Of a stretch of 64,000 nt of DNA, positions 41,508 through 48,963 are shown piece by piece. Below the pieces are notes generated by a model. It was not told the DNA's origin and did no database searches. It saw nothing but the letters and a program-made list of their open reading frames with translations. Position 1 is the stretch's first letter; each line of letters begins with the position of its first letter. Origin of the DNA: Streptacidiphilus sp. P02-A3a (GTDB lineage: Bacteria > Actinomycetota > Actinomycetes > Streptomycetales > Streptomycetaceae); contig NZ_CP048289.1 of assembly GCF_014084105.1 (NCBI RefSeq), positions 5,465,922 to 5,529,921 on the forward strand, given 5' to 3'. A program made the translations under genes and the position numbers.

Positions 41508-42652
41508 CGCTCCAACTGCCGCTCGGCCGCGAGCAGTCCGCGCCCCTCCGGGCCCGGTACCCGGCGCCTGAGCGCGAGCAGGGCCGGGCCCTGGTCGGCG
41601 GCGGCGCGCCGGTCGGTGATCCCGGCCCAGCAGGCGTGCGCGTTGTCGACCGCGGCCCGCACCTCCGGGGCGTCCGGGGCCTGTAGGACCAGCCGGTCCT
41701 CGGCCGCGCCGCGCCACAGTTCGGCGGCGGCGGCCAGGTCACCGCCGAGCCGGGCCAGGTGCGCGCGGGCCTCGCGGGCCGCGACCGCCGGGGCCGAGCC
41801 GGAACCGCCGGCCCGGGCCGCCTGCTGCTCCGCCTCCCGGGCCAGCCGCCGGGCCGCCTCCAGGTCCCCGGCCTGGCAGGCCGCCGCACTCGCGGCCAGC
41901 AACTCCGCCGTCCCCGGCTCGGGCGCCGCGTCGCGCGGCGGCGGCACCGGCACCGCCGCGCCGACGGCCGCGGCGGCGTGGGCCGCGCTCAGTGCCAGGG
42001 CCCGCTCCGGTAGCCGCGCGGTGCTCACCGCCAGCAGGTGCAGGTCCGCCAGCGTGCTGCGCCCGGTCGAGCGGCGGAGCAGGTCCACCAGGGCCCGGGT
42101 GTAGGGGGTGGCCACCGTCTCGATGTCCGTGTCCGGCGGACTGACCTGCCCCCACAGCGGGACGTCGGCCGTCAGCGCCGCGCCGCCGCGCGCGCCCAGC
42201 ACCGCCCAGGCGTCCTTGTCCGCGACCAGGTCCGCCAGCACCGTGGTGCTCCCGGCCGGACGGCGGCCCAGCTCGGTCGCCAGCCAGCTCCAGGGCAGCC
42301 CGGTGTACCGGACGTTGTCCGGACGGGTACGGCCGAGCGCGAGATGCAGCTCGTGCTGACGGCGGTCGGCGGTGAGCACCCCGACCAGGGCCAGCAGCAG
42401 CGGGCCGGGGACAGCGGCGGCGGTGCGCAGGTACCCGAGCAGCGCCTGCGGCTCGGCCGGGTCGACCAGCTGGACGATGTCGGCCGGTAGCTCACTGGCC
42501 AGCAGGGCGGCTGTGGGCACGCTTGCCAGCAGGGCCAAGCTGGCTTCCGGGCGCGTGAGTTGGCCGCGCCGGGTGGTGCCCGCGCCGCCGATCAGGAGTA
42601 TGTGCCCGCGTGCCGCGACACCCGCCGTCGTCTCCGCCCCGTTGATCCGCAT
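41492..42652 (-). CDS. conserved hypothetical protein, possibly caspase-fold-like, inactive
   Basis: 386 residues, function not recognised. The first 190 residues alternate predicted strands and helices (HILLIGGAG at the start, GPLLLALVGVLT about 80-91, LGRTRPDNVRYTGLPWSWLATELG about 105-128). This layout recalls actinomycete proteins with a degenerate caspase-like fold, where LxLALTxT and a following helix mark the core; I see no catalytic His-Gly or Cys motif. Residues 190-386 are Ala/Arg-rich helices like TPR repeats (LEAARRLAREAEQ, DLAAAAELW). It is convergent with egtD. The OsmC gene diverges on the other side. The family link is tentative. Confidence 0.75.
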   Translation of the reverse strand: MRINGAETTAGVAARGHILLIGGAGTTRRGQLTRPEASLALLASVPTAALLASELPADIVQLVDPAEPQALLGYLRTAAAVPGPLLLALVGVLTADRRQHELHLALGRTRPDNVRYTGLPWSWLATELGRRPAGSTTVLADLVADKDAWAVLGARGGAALTADVPLWGQVSPPDTDIETVATPYTRALVDLLRRSTGRSTLADLHLLAVSTARLPERALALSAAHAAAAVGAAVPVPPPRDAAPEPGTAELLAASAAACQAGDLEAARRLAREAEQQAARAGGSGSAPAVAAREARAHLARLGGDLAAAAELWRGAAEDRLVLQAPDAPEVRAAVDNAHACWAGITDRRAAADQGPALLALRRRVPGPEGRGLLAAERQLERVRRP

Positions 42653-42826
42653 GGCAGCACGCTACCCGCCGCACCCGTCAAACGCCGGGACCCGGGCCCG
42701 CCCGGCCGCCCCGGAGCGGGGCGCGGCCGCAGCGCGCGGCCGTGGCTGCTCGTGTCCTGGTGCGTCAACTCGTAGGGTGTGGGGGCAGGGCACAGCTGTC
42801 ACTCCACATCCAAGGAGCACTCCAGT
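42653..42826. promoter_or_regulatory. divergent intergenic region upstream of the OsmC gene
   Basis: 174 bases between divergent starts. It contains the OsmC ribosome site AAGGAG (42812-42817), ten bases before the ATG. No clear operator or -10/-35 pair was seen. Confidence 0.4.
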
Positions 42827-43255
42827 ATGGCAACGACCCGCATCGCCGCGACCCACTGGGAAGGCAATCTGCTCAAGGGCCGGGGCTCCGTCGCCCTGGA
42901 GTCCTCCGAGATCGGCACCTTCGACGTGAGCTGGGCCTCCCGCTCCGAGCAGCCGAACGGGCAGACCAGCCCGGAGGAACTGATCGCGGCGGCCCACTCC
43001 GCCTGCTACTCGATGGCGTTCTCGCACGGTCTGGCGGGCAAGGGCTTCACCGTGGAGGCCCTGGACACCCGGGCGGAGGTGACCTTCCAGCCGGGCGAGG
43101 GCATCACCGCGATCCAGCTGACCGTCAAGGCCCGGGTCCCCGGCCTGTCGGCGGAGGAGTTCCAGGCCGCGGCGCAGGACGCCAAGGAGAACTGCCCGGT
43201 GAGCCAGGCGCTGGCCGGGGTGAAGAACATCACTCTCGCCGCCGAGCTGCTCTGA
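42827..43255 (+). CDS. OsmC-family peroxidase
   Basis: Thiol peroxidase that reduces organic hydroperoxides. 142 residues from ATG 42827; the frame opens earlier, but AAGGAG sits just before this ATG and the protein then aligns from MATTRIAATHWEGNL. The two redox cysteines are visible in AAHSACYSMAFS (about residues 56-67) and ENCPVSQAL (about 122-130). It matches the OsmC type rather than Ohr by its early WEGNLLKGRG. A strong terminator follows. Monocistronic. Confidence 0.93.
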   Translation: MATTRIAATHWEGNLLKGRGSVALESSEIGTFDVSWASRSEQPNGQTSPEELIAAAHSACYSMAFSHGLAGKGFTVEALDTRAEVTFQPGEGITAIQLTVKARVPGLSAEEFQAAAQDAKENCPVSQALAGVKNITLAAELL

Positions 43256-43293
43256 CCGGCGCCGCGTTCAGCGGTCGGCACGGTTGAGCCGCC

Positions 43294-43323
43294 GTCGGAC
43301 CGGGCCGTGGCGCCCGGTCCGAC
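43294..43323. terminator. bidirectional terminator between OsmC and TetR genes
   Basis: Perfect 12-bp arms (GTCGGACCGGGC / GCCCGGTCCGAC) with a 6-base loop, 38 bases after the OsmC stop and 11 bases after the stop of the convergent tetR gene. Confidence 0.85.
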
Positions 43324-43334
43324 AGCGGGCCGGT

Positions 43335-43979
43335 TCAGTCCGGCGGCTCACGCGTCAGCACGGTGTCCAGCACCCGGGCCCACTGCCGGACGATGCCGCG
43401 TCGGCGGCGGCTGTCGTCGCTCAGCAGGTTGGCCAGGCCCAGGCCGCGGGCCATGTCCAGGGTCGCCTGGATGGTCTCGCGGACACCGGGCGCCGACTCG
43501 TCCACACCGAGCAGCTCCACCGCCGCCTGGTGCACCCGGCGCCCGGTGCGGGCCTCCAGCGGCGCGACCAGCTCGCGCAGCTGCGGGTCGGCGGAGGCGG
43601 CCACCCACAGTTCCAGGGCGGCGCGGAACGGCACGCCGATGAACCAGTTGACGATCAGTTCGACCACCGCCTCGGTGCGCAGCTCCCCCTCCGGGAGCGC
43701 GTCCAGCTCGCGCTGGATGTCCGCCGCCCGCACCTCGGTGACATGCGCCACGGCGGCGGTGGTCAGCGCCTCGCGGGTGGGGAAGTGGTGCTGCGCGGCG
43801 CCCCGGGAGACCCCGGCGCGCTGGGCGACCACGGTCACCGTGGTCCCCGTCCAGCCGTACTCGACCAGGCATTCGACGGCCGCGTCCAGCAGCCGCTGCC
43901 GGGTGGCCCGGCTGCGGTCCTGTTGCGGGGCGCGCCGGGTCGCGGCCGGCGGGCGCTCGGGGGTGTCGCTGCTGGTCAT
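43335..43979 (-). CDS. TetR-family transcriptional regulator
   Basis: 214 residues from ATG 43979 (MTSSDTPERPP); an ATG at 44000 would add seven residues and cannot be excluded. The N-terminal helix-turn-helix is clear: RQRLLDAAVECLVEYG then VTVVAQRAGVSRGAAQHHF and PTREAL (about residues 18-66). The rest is the ligand-binding helical bundle, including WVAASADPQLRELV (about 128-141). It is the last gene on the same strand as the acyl-CoA dehydrogenase, 59 bases behind it, and so probably in the operon headed by the AtuA-like gene. A role as its regulator at the palindrome 50734-50759 is inferred. Confidence 0.92.
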   Translation of the reverse strand: MTSSDTPERPPAATRRAPQQDRSRATRQRLLDAAVECLVEYGWTGTTVTVVAQRAGVSRGAAQHHFPTREALTTAAVAHVTEVRAADIQRELDALPEGELRTEAVVELIVNWFIGVPFRAALELWVAASADPQLRELVAPLEARTGRRVHQAAVELLGVDESAPGVRETIQATLDMARGLGLANLLSDDSRRRRGIVRQWARVLDTVLTREPPD

Positions 43980-44038
43980 GACCCCATTATGGCGCCCCAT
44001 GATCACCCCACCAGGACGTGGCCGCTGCGGTGGCCATC

Positions 44039-45199
44039 TCAGTACGACTTCGGCATGCCCAGGCTGGACTGGGCGACGAAGTTCAGCACCATCTCCCGGC
44101 TGACCGGGGCTATCCGGGCCACCCTGGCCGCGGCCAGCAGCGAGGCCAGCCCGTACTCGGTGGCCAGCCCGTTGCCGCCGAGGGTCTGCAGCGCCTGGTC
44201 CACCGCCCGGATGCTGGCCTCGGCGGCGGCGTACTTGGCCATGTTGGCTGCCTCGGCCGCGCCCATGTCGTCGCCGGAGTCGTAGAGCCCGGCCGCCTTC
44301 TGCATCATCAGCCGGGCGAGTTCCAGCTCGATCTTGATCTGGGCCAGCGGGTGGGCGATGCCCTGGTGGCTGGCGATCGGCACGCCGCCGAAGACGCTGC
44401 GCTGCTTGGCGTAGTCGACGGCGCGGCCGAGCGCGAAGCGGCCCATGCCCACCGCGAGCGCGGACGCCATGATCCGCTCCGGGTTGAGCCCGGCGAAGAG
44501 CTGGCCGAGCGCCGCGTCCTCCTCGCCGATCAGGGCCTCGGCGGGCAGCCGCACATCGTCCAGGAAGAGGCCGAACTGCCGGTCCGGCATCACCACGTCC
44601 ATCTCGATCTGCCGGTGGGTGAAGCCAGGGGCGTCGGTCGGCACGGCGAAGAGCACCGGTTTGAGCCGACCGGTGCGGGTGTCCTCGGTGCGGCTGACGA
44701 TCAGCACGTGGTCGGCCTGGTCGACGCCGGAGATGAACACCTTGCTGCCGTTGAGCAGCCAGTCGCCGCCGTCCCGGCGGGCGGTGGTGCTGATCCGGTG
44801 CGCGTTGGACCCGGCCTCGGACTCGGTGATGCCGAACGCCATGATGGCGGAGCCGTCGGCGATTCCGGGCAGCCAGCGCTGCTTCTGCTCCGGGGTGCCG
44901 AAGCGCGCGATCACCGTGCCGCAGATCGCGGGCGAGACCACCAGCAGCAACAGTCCGCAACCGGCGGCGCTCAACTCCTCCTGCACGATCGACAGTTCGT
45001 ACATGCCGCAGCCACCGCCGCCGTACTCCTCCGGCAGGTTGACCCCGATGAAGCCCAGTTTGCCTGCCTCCAGCCACAGTTCGCGCAGCGGTTCGCGGCG
45101 GCGGGCCCGCGCGCTGGCGTAACCGAAGCCGTAGCGCCCGGCCAACTGAGCCACGGCGGCCCGTAGATCGCGTTGTTCCTCGGTCTCGGTGAAGTTCAC
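44039..45199 (-). CDS. acyl-CoA dehydrogenase
   Basis: FAD-dependent enzyme forming a 2,3-enoyl-CoA. 386 residues from GTG 45199 (ribosome site GAGGAG). Visible features: GFIGVNLPEEYGGGG (about 49-63), the flavin motif MAFGITESEAGSNAH (about 118-132), DWLLNGSKVFISG (about 142-154), and the C-terminal LGGNGLATEYGLASLLAAARVARI, with the region that carries the Glu base. It follows the biotin carboxylase gene by 27 bases. The operon (AtuA-like, carboxylase, dehydrogenase) resembles acyclic isoprenoid or branched acyl-CoA breakdown, where AtuD or LiuA have this role. The exact substrate is unknown. Confidence 0.93.
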   Translation of the reverse strand: MNFTETEEQRDLRAAVAQLAGRYGFGYASARARRREPLRELWLEAGKLGFIGVNLPEEYGGGGCGMYELSIVQEELSAAGCGLLLLVVSPAICGTVIARFGTPEQKQRWLPGIADGSAIMAFGITESEAGSNAHRISTTARRDGGDWLLNGSKVFISGVDQADHVLIVSRTEDTRTGRLKPVLFAVPTDAPGFTHRQIEMDVVMPDRQFGLFLDDVRLPAEALIGEEDAALGQLFAGLNPERIMASALAVGMGRFALGRAVDYAKQRSVFGGVPIASHQGIAHPLAQIKIELELARLMMQKAAGLYDSGDDMGAAEAANMAKYAAAEASIRAVDQALQTLGGNGLATEYGLASLLAAARVARIAPVSREMVLNFVAQSSLGMPKSY

Positions 45200-45226
45200 G
45201 TGCGGCTCCTCACGGTCATCAGCGGT

Positions 45227-47368
45227 CTAACTCGGGTCAGATGTCTGATCGGTGAGCACGACGCCGAGGACCGCCCCGGCGTCCACCTGCCGCCCGACCT
45301 CGACCAGGAGTTCGGTCAGCACCCCGTCCGCCGGGGCGTCGATCCGGTGCTGCATCTTCATCGCCTCCAGCCAGAGCAGCGGCTGACCGGCCGTCACCCG
45401 CTGGCCCGCCTCCACCGCCAACCGCACCACCGTGCCCGGCATCGGCGCGAGCAGTGACCCGGGGGCGGTCTGTGCCACCGGGTCCGGGAACCGGTCCACG
45501 GCGGTCAGGGTCACCGGGCCCAGCGGCGAGTCGACGTACACCCGCCGCCCGTAGCAGGCCACGGCGAAGGCTCGGCGCACGCCGCCGACGTCCAGCACCA
45601 CCCGCTCCGGCCCGGCGTCGACCAGTCCGACCTCGCCGAAGGCCTCGCCGAAGGCCTCGCCGAAGGCCTCGCCGAAGGCCTCGCCGGACCCGTCGCCGGA
45701 CCCGTCGGCGGACACCTCCGCGACCAGGCCACCCCGGGTGTGCCGGTAGCCGACCTCCGCTTCGAGGTACCTGGTGCGCTGCGCCTGCGAGGGGATGTTG
45801 CGCCAGCCGGACGGCAGTCCGCGCTGCACCGGTGCCGCCGCGCGCCGGGTGTCGGCCTCGGCCAGCGCCGCCGCCAGCGCGGACAGGCGCCGGGTGTCGG
45901 CCTCGGCGAGCGGGCGGGCGAGGCCGTCCAGGCCGTGCCGGTCGAAGAAGGCGGTGTCGGTCTCCCCGGCCAGGAACGCCGGGTGCCGCAGCACCCGGAC
46001 CAGCAGGTCCCGGTTGGTGGTCGGGCCGTGGAGTTCGGCCCGGGCCAGGGCGCGGGCCAGGACCGCGGCGGCCTCGGCCCGGCTCGGCCCGCAGCCGATG
46101 ACCTTGGCCAGCATCGGGTCGTAGTGGATGCCCACCTCGCTGCCGTCGGTGACGCCGGAGTCCAGCCTGATCCCGGCGCCGCCGCCGGGGTTCGCGAACT
46201 CGGCGGCGACGCCCGGCAGCCGGAACCGGTGCAGCGGCCCGCTCTGCGGCTGCCAGCCCGCCGCCGGGTCCTCCGCGTACAGCCGCGCCTCGATCGCGTA
46301 GCCGTCGCGGGCGGGCGGCTCGGCGGGCAGCCGGGCGCCCTCGGCGATCCGCAGCTGCCAGCGGACCAGGTCGAGACCGGTGGTGCACTCGGTGACCGGG
46401 TGCTCCACCTGGAGCCGGGTGTTCATCTCCAGGAAGAAGAACCGCCCGGAGTCGTCGGCCAGGAACTCGACGGTGCCCGCGCCGACGTAGCCGACCGCCC
46501 TGGCCGCCCGCCGGGACGCCTCGAACAGCGCCTCGCGCATCTGCGGCAGCCGCTCCACCAGCGGCGAGGGCGCCTCTTCGAGCACCTTCTGGTGCCGCCG
46601 CTGGATCGAGCACTCGCGTTCGCCGACCGCCCAGACCGTGCCGTGCCGGTCGGCGAGCAGCTGCACCTCTATGTGGTGTCCGGTGGGCAGGTAGGGCTCA
46701 CAGAAGACGGTCGGGTCGCCGAACGCGGACGCTGCCTCCGCCCGCGCCGCCGCCAGCTCCCCGGGCAGCTCGGCGAGGGTGCGCACCACCCGCATGCCGC
46801 GCCCGCCGCCGCCCGCCGACGCCTTGACCAGGACCGGCAGGTCCGCCTCGGTGAGCGCGTCCGGGTCGGCCTCGGCCAGTACCGGGACTCCGGCGGCGGC
46901 CATCAGCCGCTTGGCCTCGATCTTGCTGCCCATGGACTCGACGGCCCGCGGCGGCGGCCCGATCCACACCAGTCCGGCGGCGACCACCGCCCGGGCGAAG
47001 GCGGCGTTCTCCGACAGGAAGCCGTAGCCGGGGTGCACCGCGTCCGCGCCCGCCCGCCGCGCGGCCTCGATCAGCAGGTCGGCCCGGAGGTAGGTGTCGC
47101 CGGGCGCGGTGCCGGGCAGCCGCACGGCCGCGTCGGCCTCGACCACGTGCGGCGCGTCCTCGTCGGCGTCGGAGAACACCGCCACCGTCGCCAGGCCCAG
47201 CTCCCGCGCGCTGCGGAACACCCGCCGGGCGATCTCGCCCCGGTTGGCGACCAGCACCGAGCCGATCGGCCGCGCCGGACCCAGCTCCCGCTCCTGGGCC
47301 CCGGATTCATGCTCCCCGGATTCACGGGTCGCGGATTCACGCGCCACGGACGACTCGACGGCACTCAT
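45227..47368 (-). CDS. acyl-CoA carboxylase alpha subunit (biotin carboxylase + BCCP)
   Basis: ATP-dependent biotin carboxylation and carrier. 713 residues; ATG 47368 overlaps the stop of the carboxyltransferase gene (ATGA). The biotin carboxylase part has ANRGEIARRVFR (about 41-52), the ATP-grasp KASAGGGGRGMRVV (about 162-175), GERECSIQRRHQK (about 221-233) and EMNTRLQVEHPVTE (about 289-302). The carrier domain ends with EAMKMQH (about 674), whose Lys takes biotin. An odd insert near 565-580 is built of four Glu-Ala-Phe-Gly repeats encoded by a 12-base tandem repeat. The first 25 residues are an extra Glu/Ser-rich tail. Confidence 0.95.
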   Translation of the reverse strand: MSAVESSVARESATRESGEHESGAQERELGPARPIGSVLVANRGEIARRVFRSARELGLATVAVFSDADEDAPHVVEADAAVRLPGTAPGDTYLRADLLIEAARRAGADAVHPGYGFLSENAAFARAVVAAGLVWIGPPPRAVESMGSKIEAKRLMAAAGVPVLAEADPDALTEADLPVLVKASAGGGGRGMRVVRTLAELPGELAAARAEAASAFGDPTVFCEPYLPTGHHIEVQLLADRHGTVWAVGERECSIQRRHQKVLEEAPSPLVERLPQMREALFEASRRAARAVGYVGAGTVEFLADDSGRFFFLEMNTRLQVEHPVTECTTGLDLVRWQLRIAEGARLPAEPPARDGYAIEARLYAEDPAAGWQPQSGPLHRFRLPGVAAEFANPGGGAGIRLDSGVTDGSEVGIHYDPMLAKVIGCGPSRAEAAAVLARALARAELHGPTTNRDLLVRVLRHPAFLAGETDTAFFDRHGLDGLARPLAEADTRRLSALAAALAEADTRRAAAPVQRGLPSGWRNIPSQAQRTRYLEAEVGYRHTRGGLVAEVSADGSGDGSGEAFGEAFGEAFGEAFGEVGLVDAGPERVVLDVGGVRRAFAVACYGRRVYVDSPLGPVTLTAVDRFPDPVAQTAPGSLLAPMPGTVVRLAVEAGQRVTAGQPLLWLEAMKMQHRIDAPADGVLTELLVEVGRQVDAGAVLGVVLTDQTSDPS
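45631..45702. repeat. 12-bp tandem repeat inside the biotin carboxylase gene
   Basis: Four perfect copies of CCTCGCCGAAGG (45631-45678) followed by two degenerate copies ending CCGGACC. On the coding strand they give a GEAFGEAFGE linker preceded by GSGDGSGE. The unit is a multiple of three, so copy-number change keeps the frame. It lies in the linker between the carboxylase and the carrier domain. Confidence 0.9.
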
Positions 47369-48963
47369 GTGCGGAACACCCCGTATCCGGTGGCGCCCCT
47401 GACGGGCGCGGAGTGGACGGCGGACAGCGCGAGCCCGAGGACGGTGCGGGTGTCGCGCGGGTCGATCACCCCGTCGTCGTACAGCCGCCCCGACATCGCC
47501 GGGGCCAGCGACTCGCTCTCGATCTGCTGCTCGACGGCGGCGCGCGTCAGCGCGTCCTGGGCCTCGTCGTACTCCTCGCCGCGCGCCCGCGCGGCCTGCC
47601 GGGAGACGATCGAGACCACCCCGGCCAGCTGCGCCGGGCCCATCACCGCCGACTTGGCGCCCGGCCAGGAGAACAGGAACCTGGGCCCGTAGGCCCGCCC
47701 GCACATGCCGTAGTTGCCCGCGCCGTAGGAGGCGCCGAGCACCACCGTCAGGTGCGGGACCTTCGAGTTCGACACCGCGTTGATCATCATCGCGCCGTGC
47801 TTGATGATGCCGCCCTGCTCGAACTCCCGGCCGACCATGTAGCCGGTGGTGTTCTGCAGGAACAGCAGCGGCGTGTCCGCCTGGTTGGCCAGCTGGATGA
47901 ACTGCGCTGCCTTCTGCGCCTCCTGGCTGAAGAGCACCCCGCGGGCGTTGGCCAGCACGCCGACCGGGTAGCCGTGCAGCCGGGCCCAACCGGTGACCAG
48001 GCTGGCCCCGTACAAGGGCTTGAACTCGTCGAAGTCGGAGTCGTCCACGATCCGGGCGATCACCTCGCGCGGGTCGAACGGGATCTTGAGGTCGGTCGGG
48101 ACGATCCCGGCCAGCTCCTCCTCGTCGTGGCGCGGCGGCAGCACCTCGGCGGCGGGCGGCGGCCCGGCCTTGCGCCAGTTGAGCCGGGCGACGATGCCCC
48201 GGCCGATCCGCAGCGCGTCCAGCTCGTCGGCGGCCATGTGGTCGGCCAGGCCGGAGGTGCGGGCGTGCATCTCGGCCCCGCCCAGCGACTCGTCGTCGGA
48301 CTCCTCGCCGGTGGCCATCTTCACCAGCGGCGGGCCCGCCAGGAACACCTTGGCCCGCTCCTTGACCATCACCACGTGGTCGGACATCCCGGGGACGTAC
48401 GCCCCACCGGCGGTCGAGTTTCCGAATACCAGCGCGATGGTCGGCACTCCGGCCGCCGAGGCCCGGGTCAGGTCGCGGAACATCCGGCCGCCGGGGACGA
48501 AGATCTCCTTCTGGGTGGGCAGGTCCGCGCCGCCGGACTCGACCAGGCTGACCGTCGGCAGCCGGTTCTCCGCCGCGATCTCGGCCGCGCGGAAGGCCTT
48601 CTGCAGCGTCCACGGGTTGCTCGCGCCGCCGCGCACCGTCGGGTCGTTCGCGGTGACCAGGCACTCCACCCCGGCGACCACCCCGATGCCGGTGACCAGC
48701 CCGGCCCCGACCGGGAAGTCGCTGCCCCAGGCGGCGAGGGTGGACAGTTCCAGGAACGCCGAGTCCTGGTCGACCAGCAGTTCGATCCGCTCGCGCGGCA
48801 GCAGCTTGCCGCGCGCGTGGTGCCGGTCGCGGTACTTGGCGCCGCCCCCGGCGAGCGCCTTGGCGTGCTCGGCGTCCAGCTCGGCCAGCCGCTCCAGCGT
48901 CGCCTCCCGGTTGCGCAGGTACTCGGGCGAACCCGGGTCCAGCACGGACCTCAGCACGGTCAC
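47365..48963 (-). CDS. acyl-CoA carboxyltransferase beta subunit
   Basis: Transfers CO2 from carboxybiotin to an acyl-CoA. 532 residues from GTG 48963, which overlaps the upstream stop as GTGA; the sequence then starts TVLRSVLDPGSPEYLRNRE. Motifs of the methylcrotonyl/geranyl-CoA type: VTANDPTVRGGA (about 100-111), NRLPTVSLVESGGADLP (about 132-148), FGNSTAGGAYVPGMSDH (about 180-196), LFLQNTTGYMVG (about 360-371) and MCGRAYGPRFLFSWP (about 415-429). It overlaps the biotin carboxylase gene by four bases. The AtuA-like neighbour favours an isoprenoid-type substrate; this is inferred. Confidence 0.95.
   Translation of the reverse strand: MTVLRSVLDPGSPEYLRNREATLERLAELDAEHAKALAGGGAKYRDRHHARGKLLPRERIELLVDQDSAFLELSTLAAWGSDFPVGAGLVTGIGVVAGVECLVTANDPTVRGGASNPWTLQKAFRAAEIAAENRLPTVSLVESGGADLPTQKEIFVPGGRMFRDLTRASAAGVPTIALVFGNSTAGGAYVPGMSDHVVMVKERAKVFLAGPPLVKMATGEESDDESLGGAEMHARTSGLADHMAADELDALRIGRGIVARLNWRKAGPPPAAEVLPPRHDEEELAGIVPTDLKIPFDPREVIARIVDDSDFDEFKPLYGASLVTGWARLHGYPVGVLANARGVLFSQEAQKAAQFIQLANQADTPLLFLQNTTGYMVGREFEQGGIIKHGAMMINAVSNSKVPHLTVVLGASYGAGNYGMCGRAYGPRFLFSWPGAKSAVMGPAQLAGVVSIVSRQAARARGEEYDEAQDALTRAAVEQQIESESLAPAMSGRLYDDGVIDPRDTRTVLGLALSAVHSAPVRGATGYGVFRT

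Noticed and set aside
43335-45077. 580-codon minus frame joining acyl-CoA dehydrogenase region and TetR
   Set aside because: The first part is a shifted-frame shadow of the dehydrogenase; the TetR protein starts at 43979.
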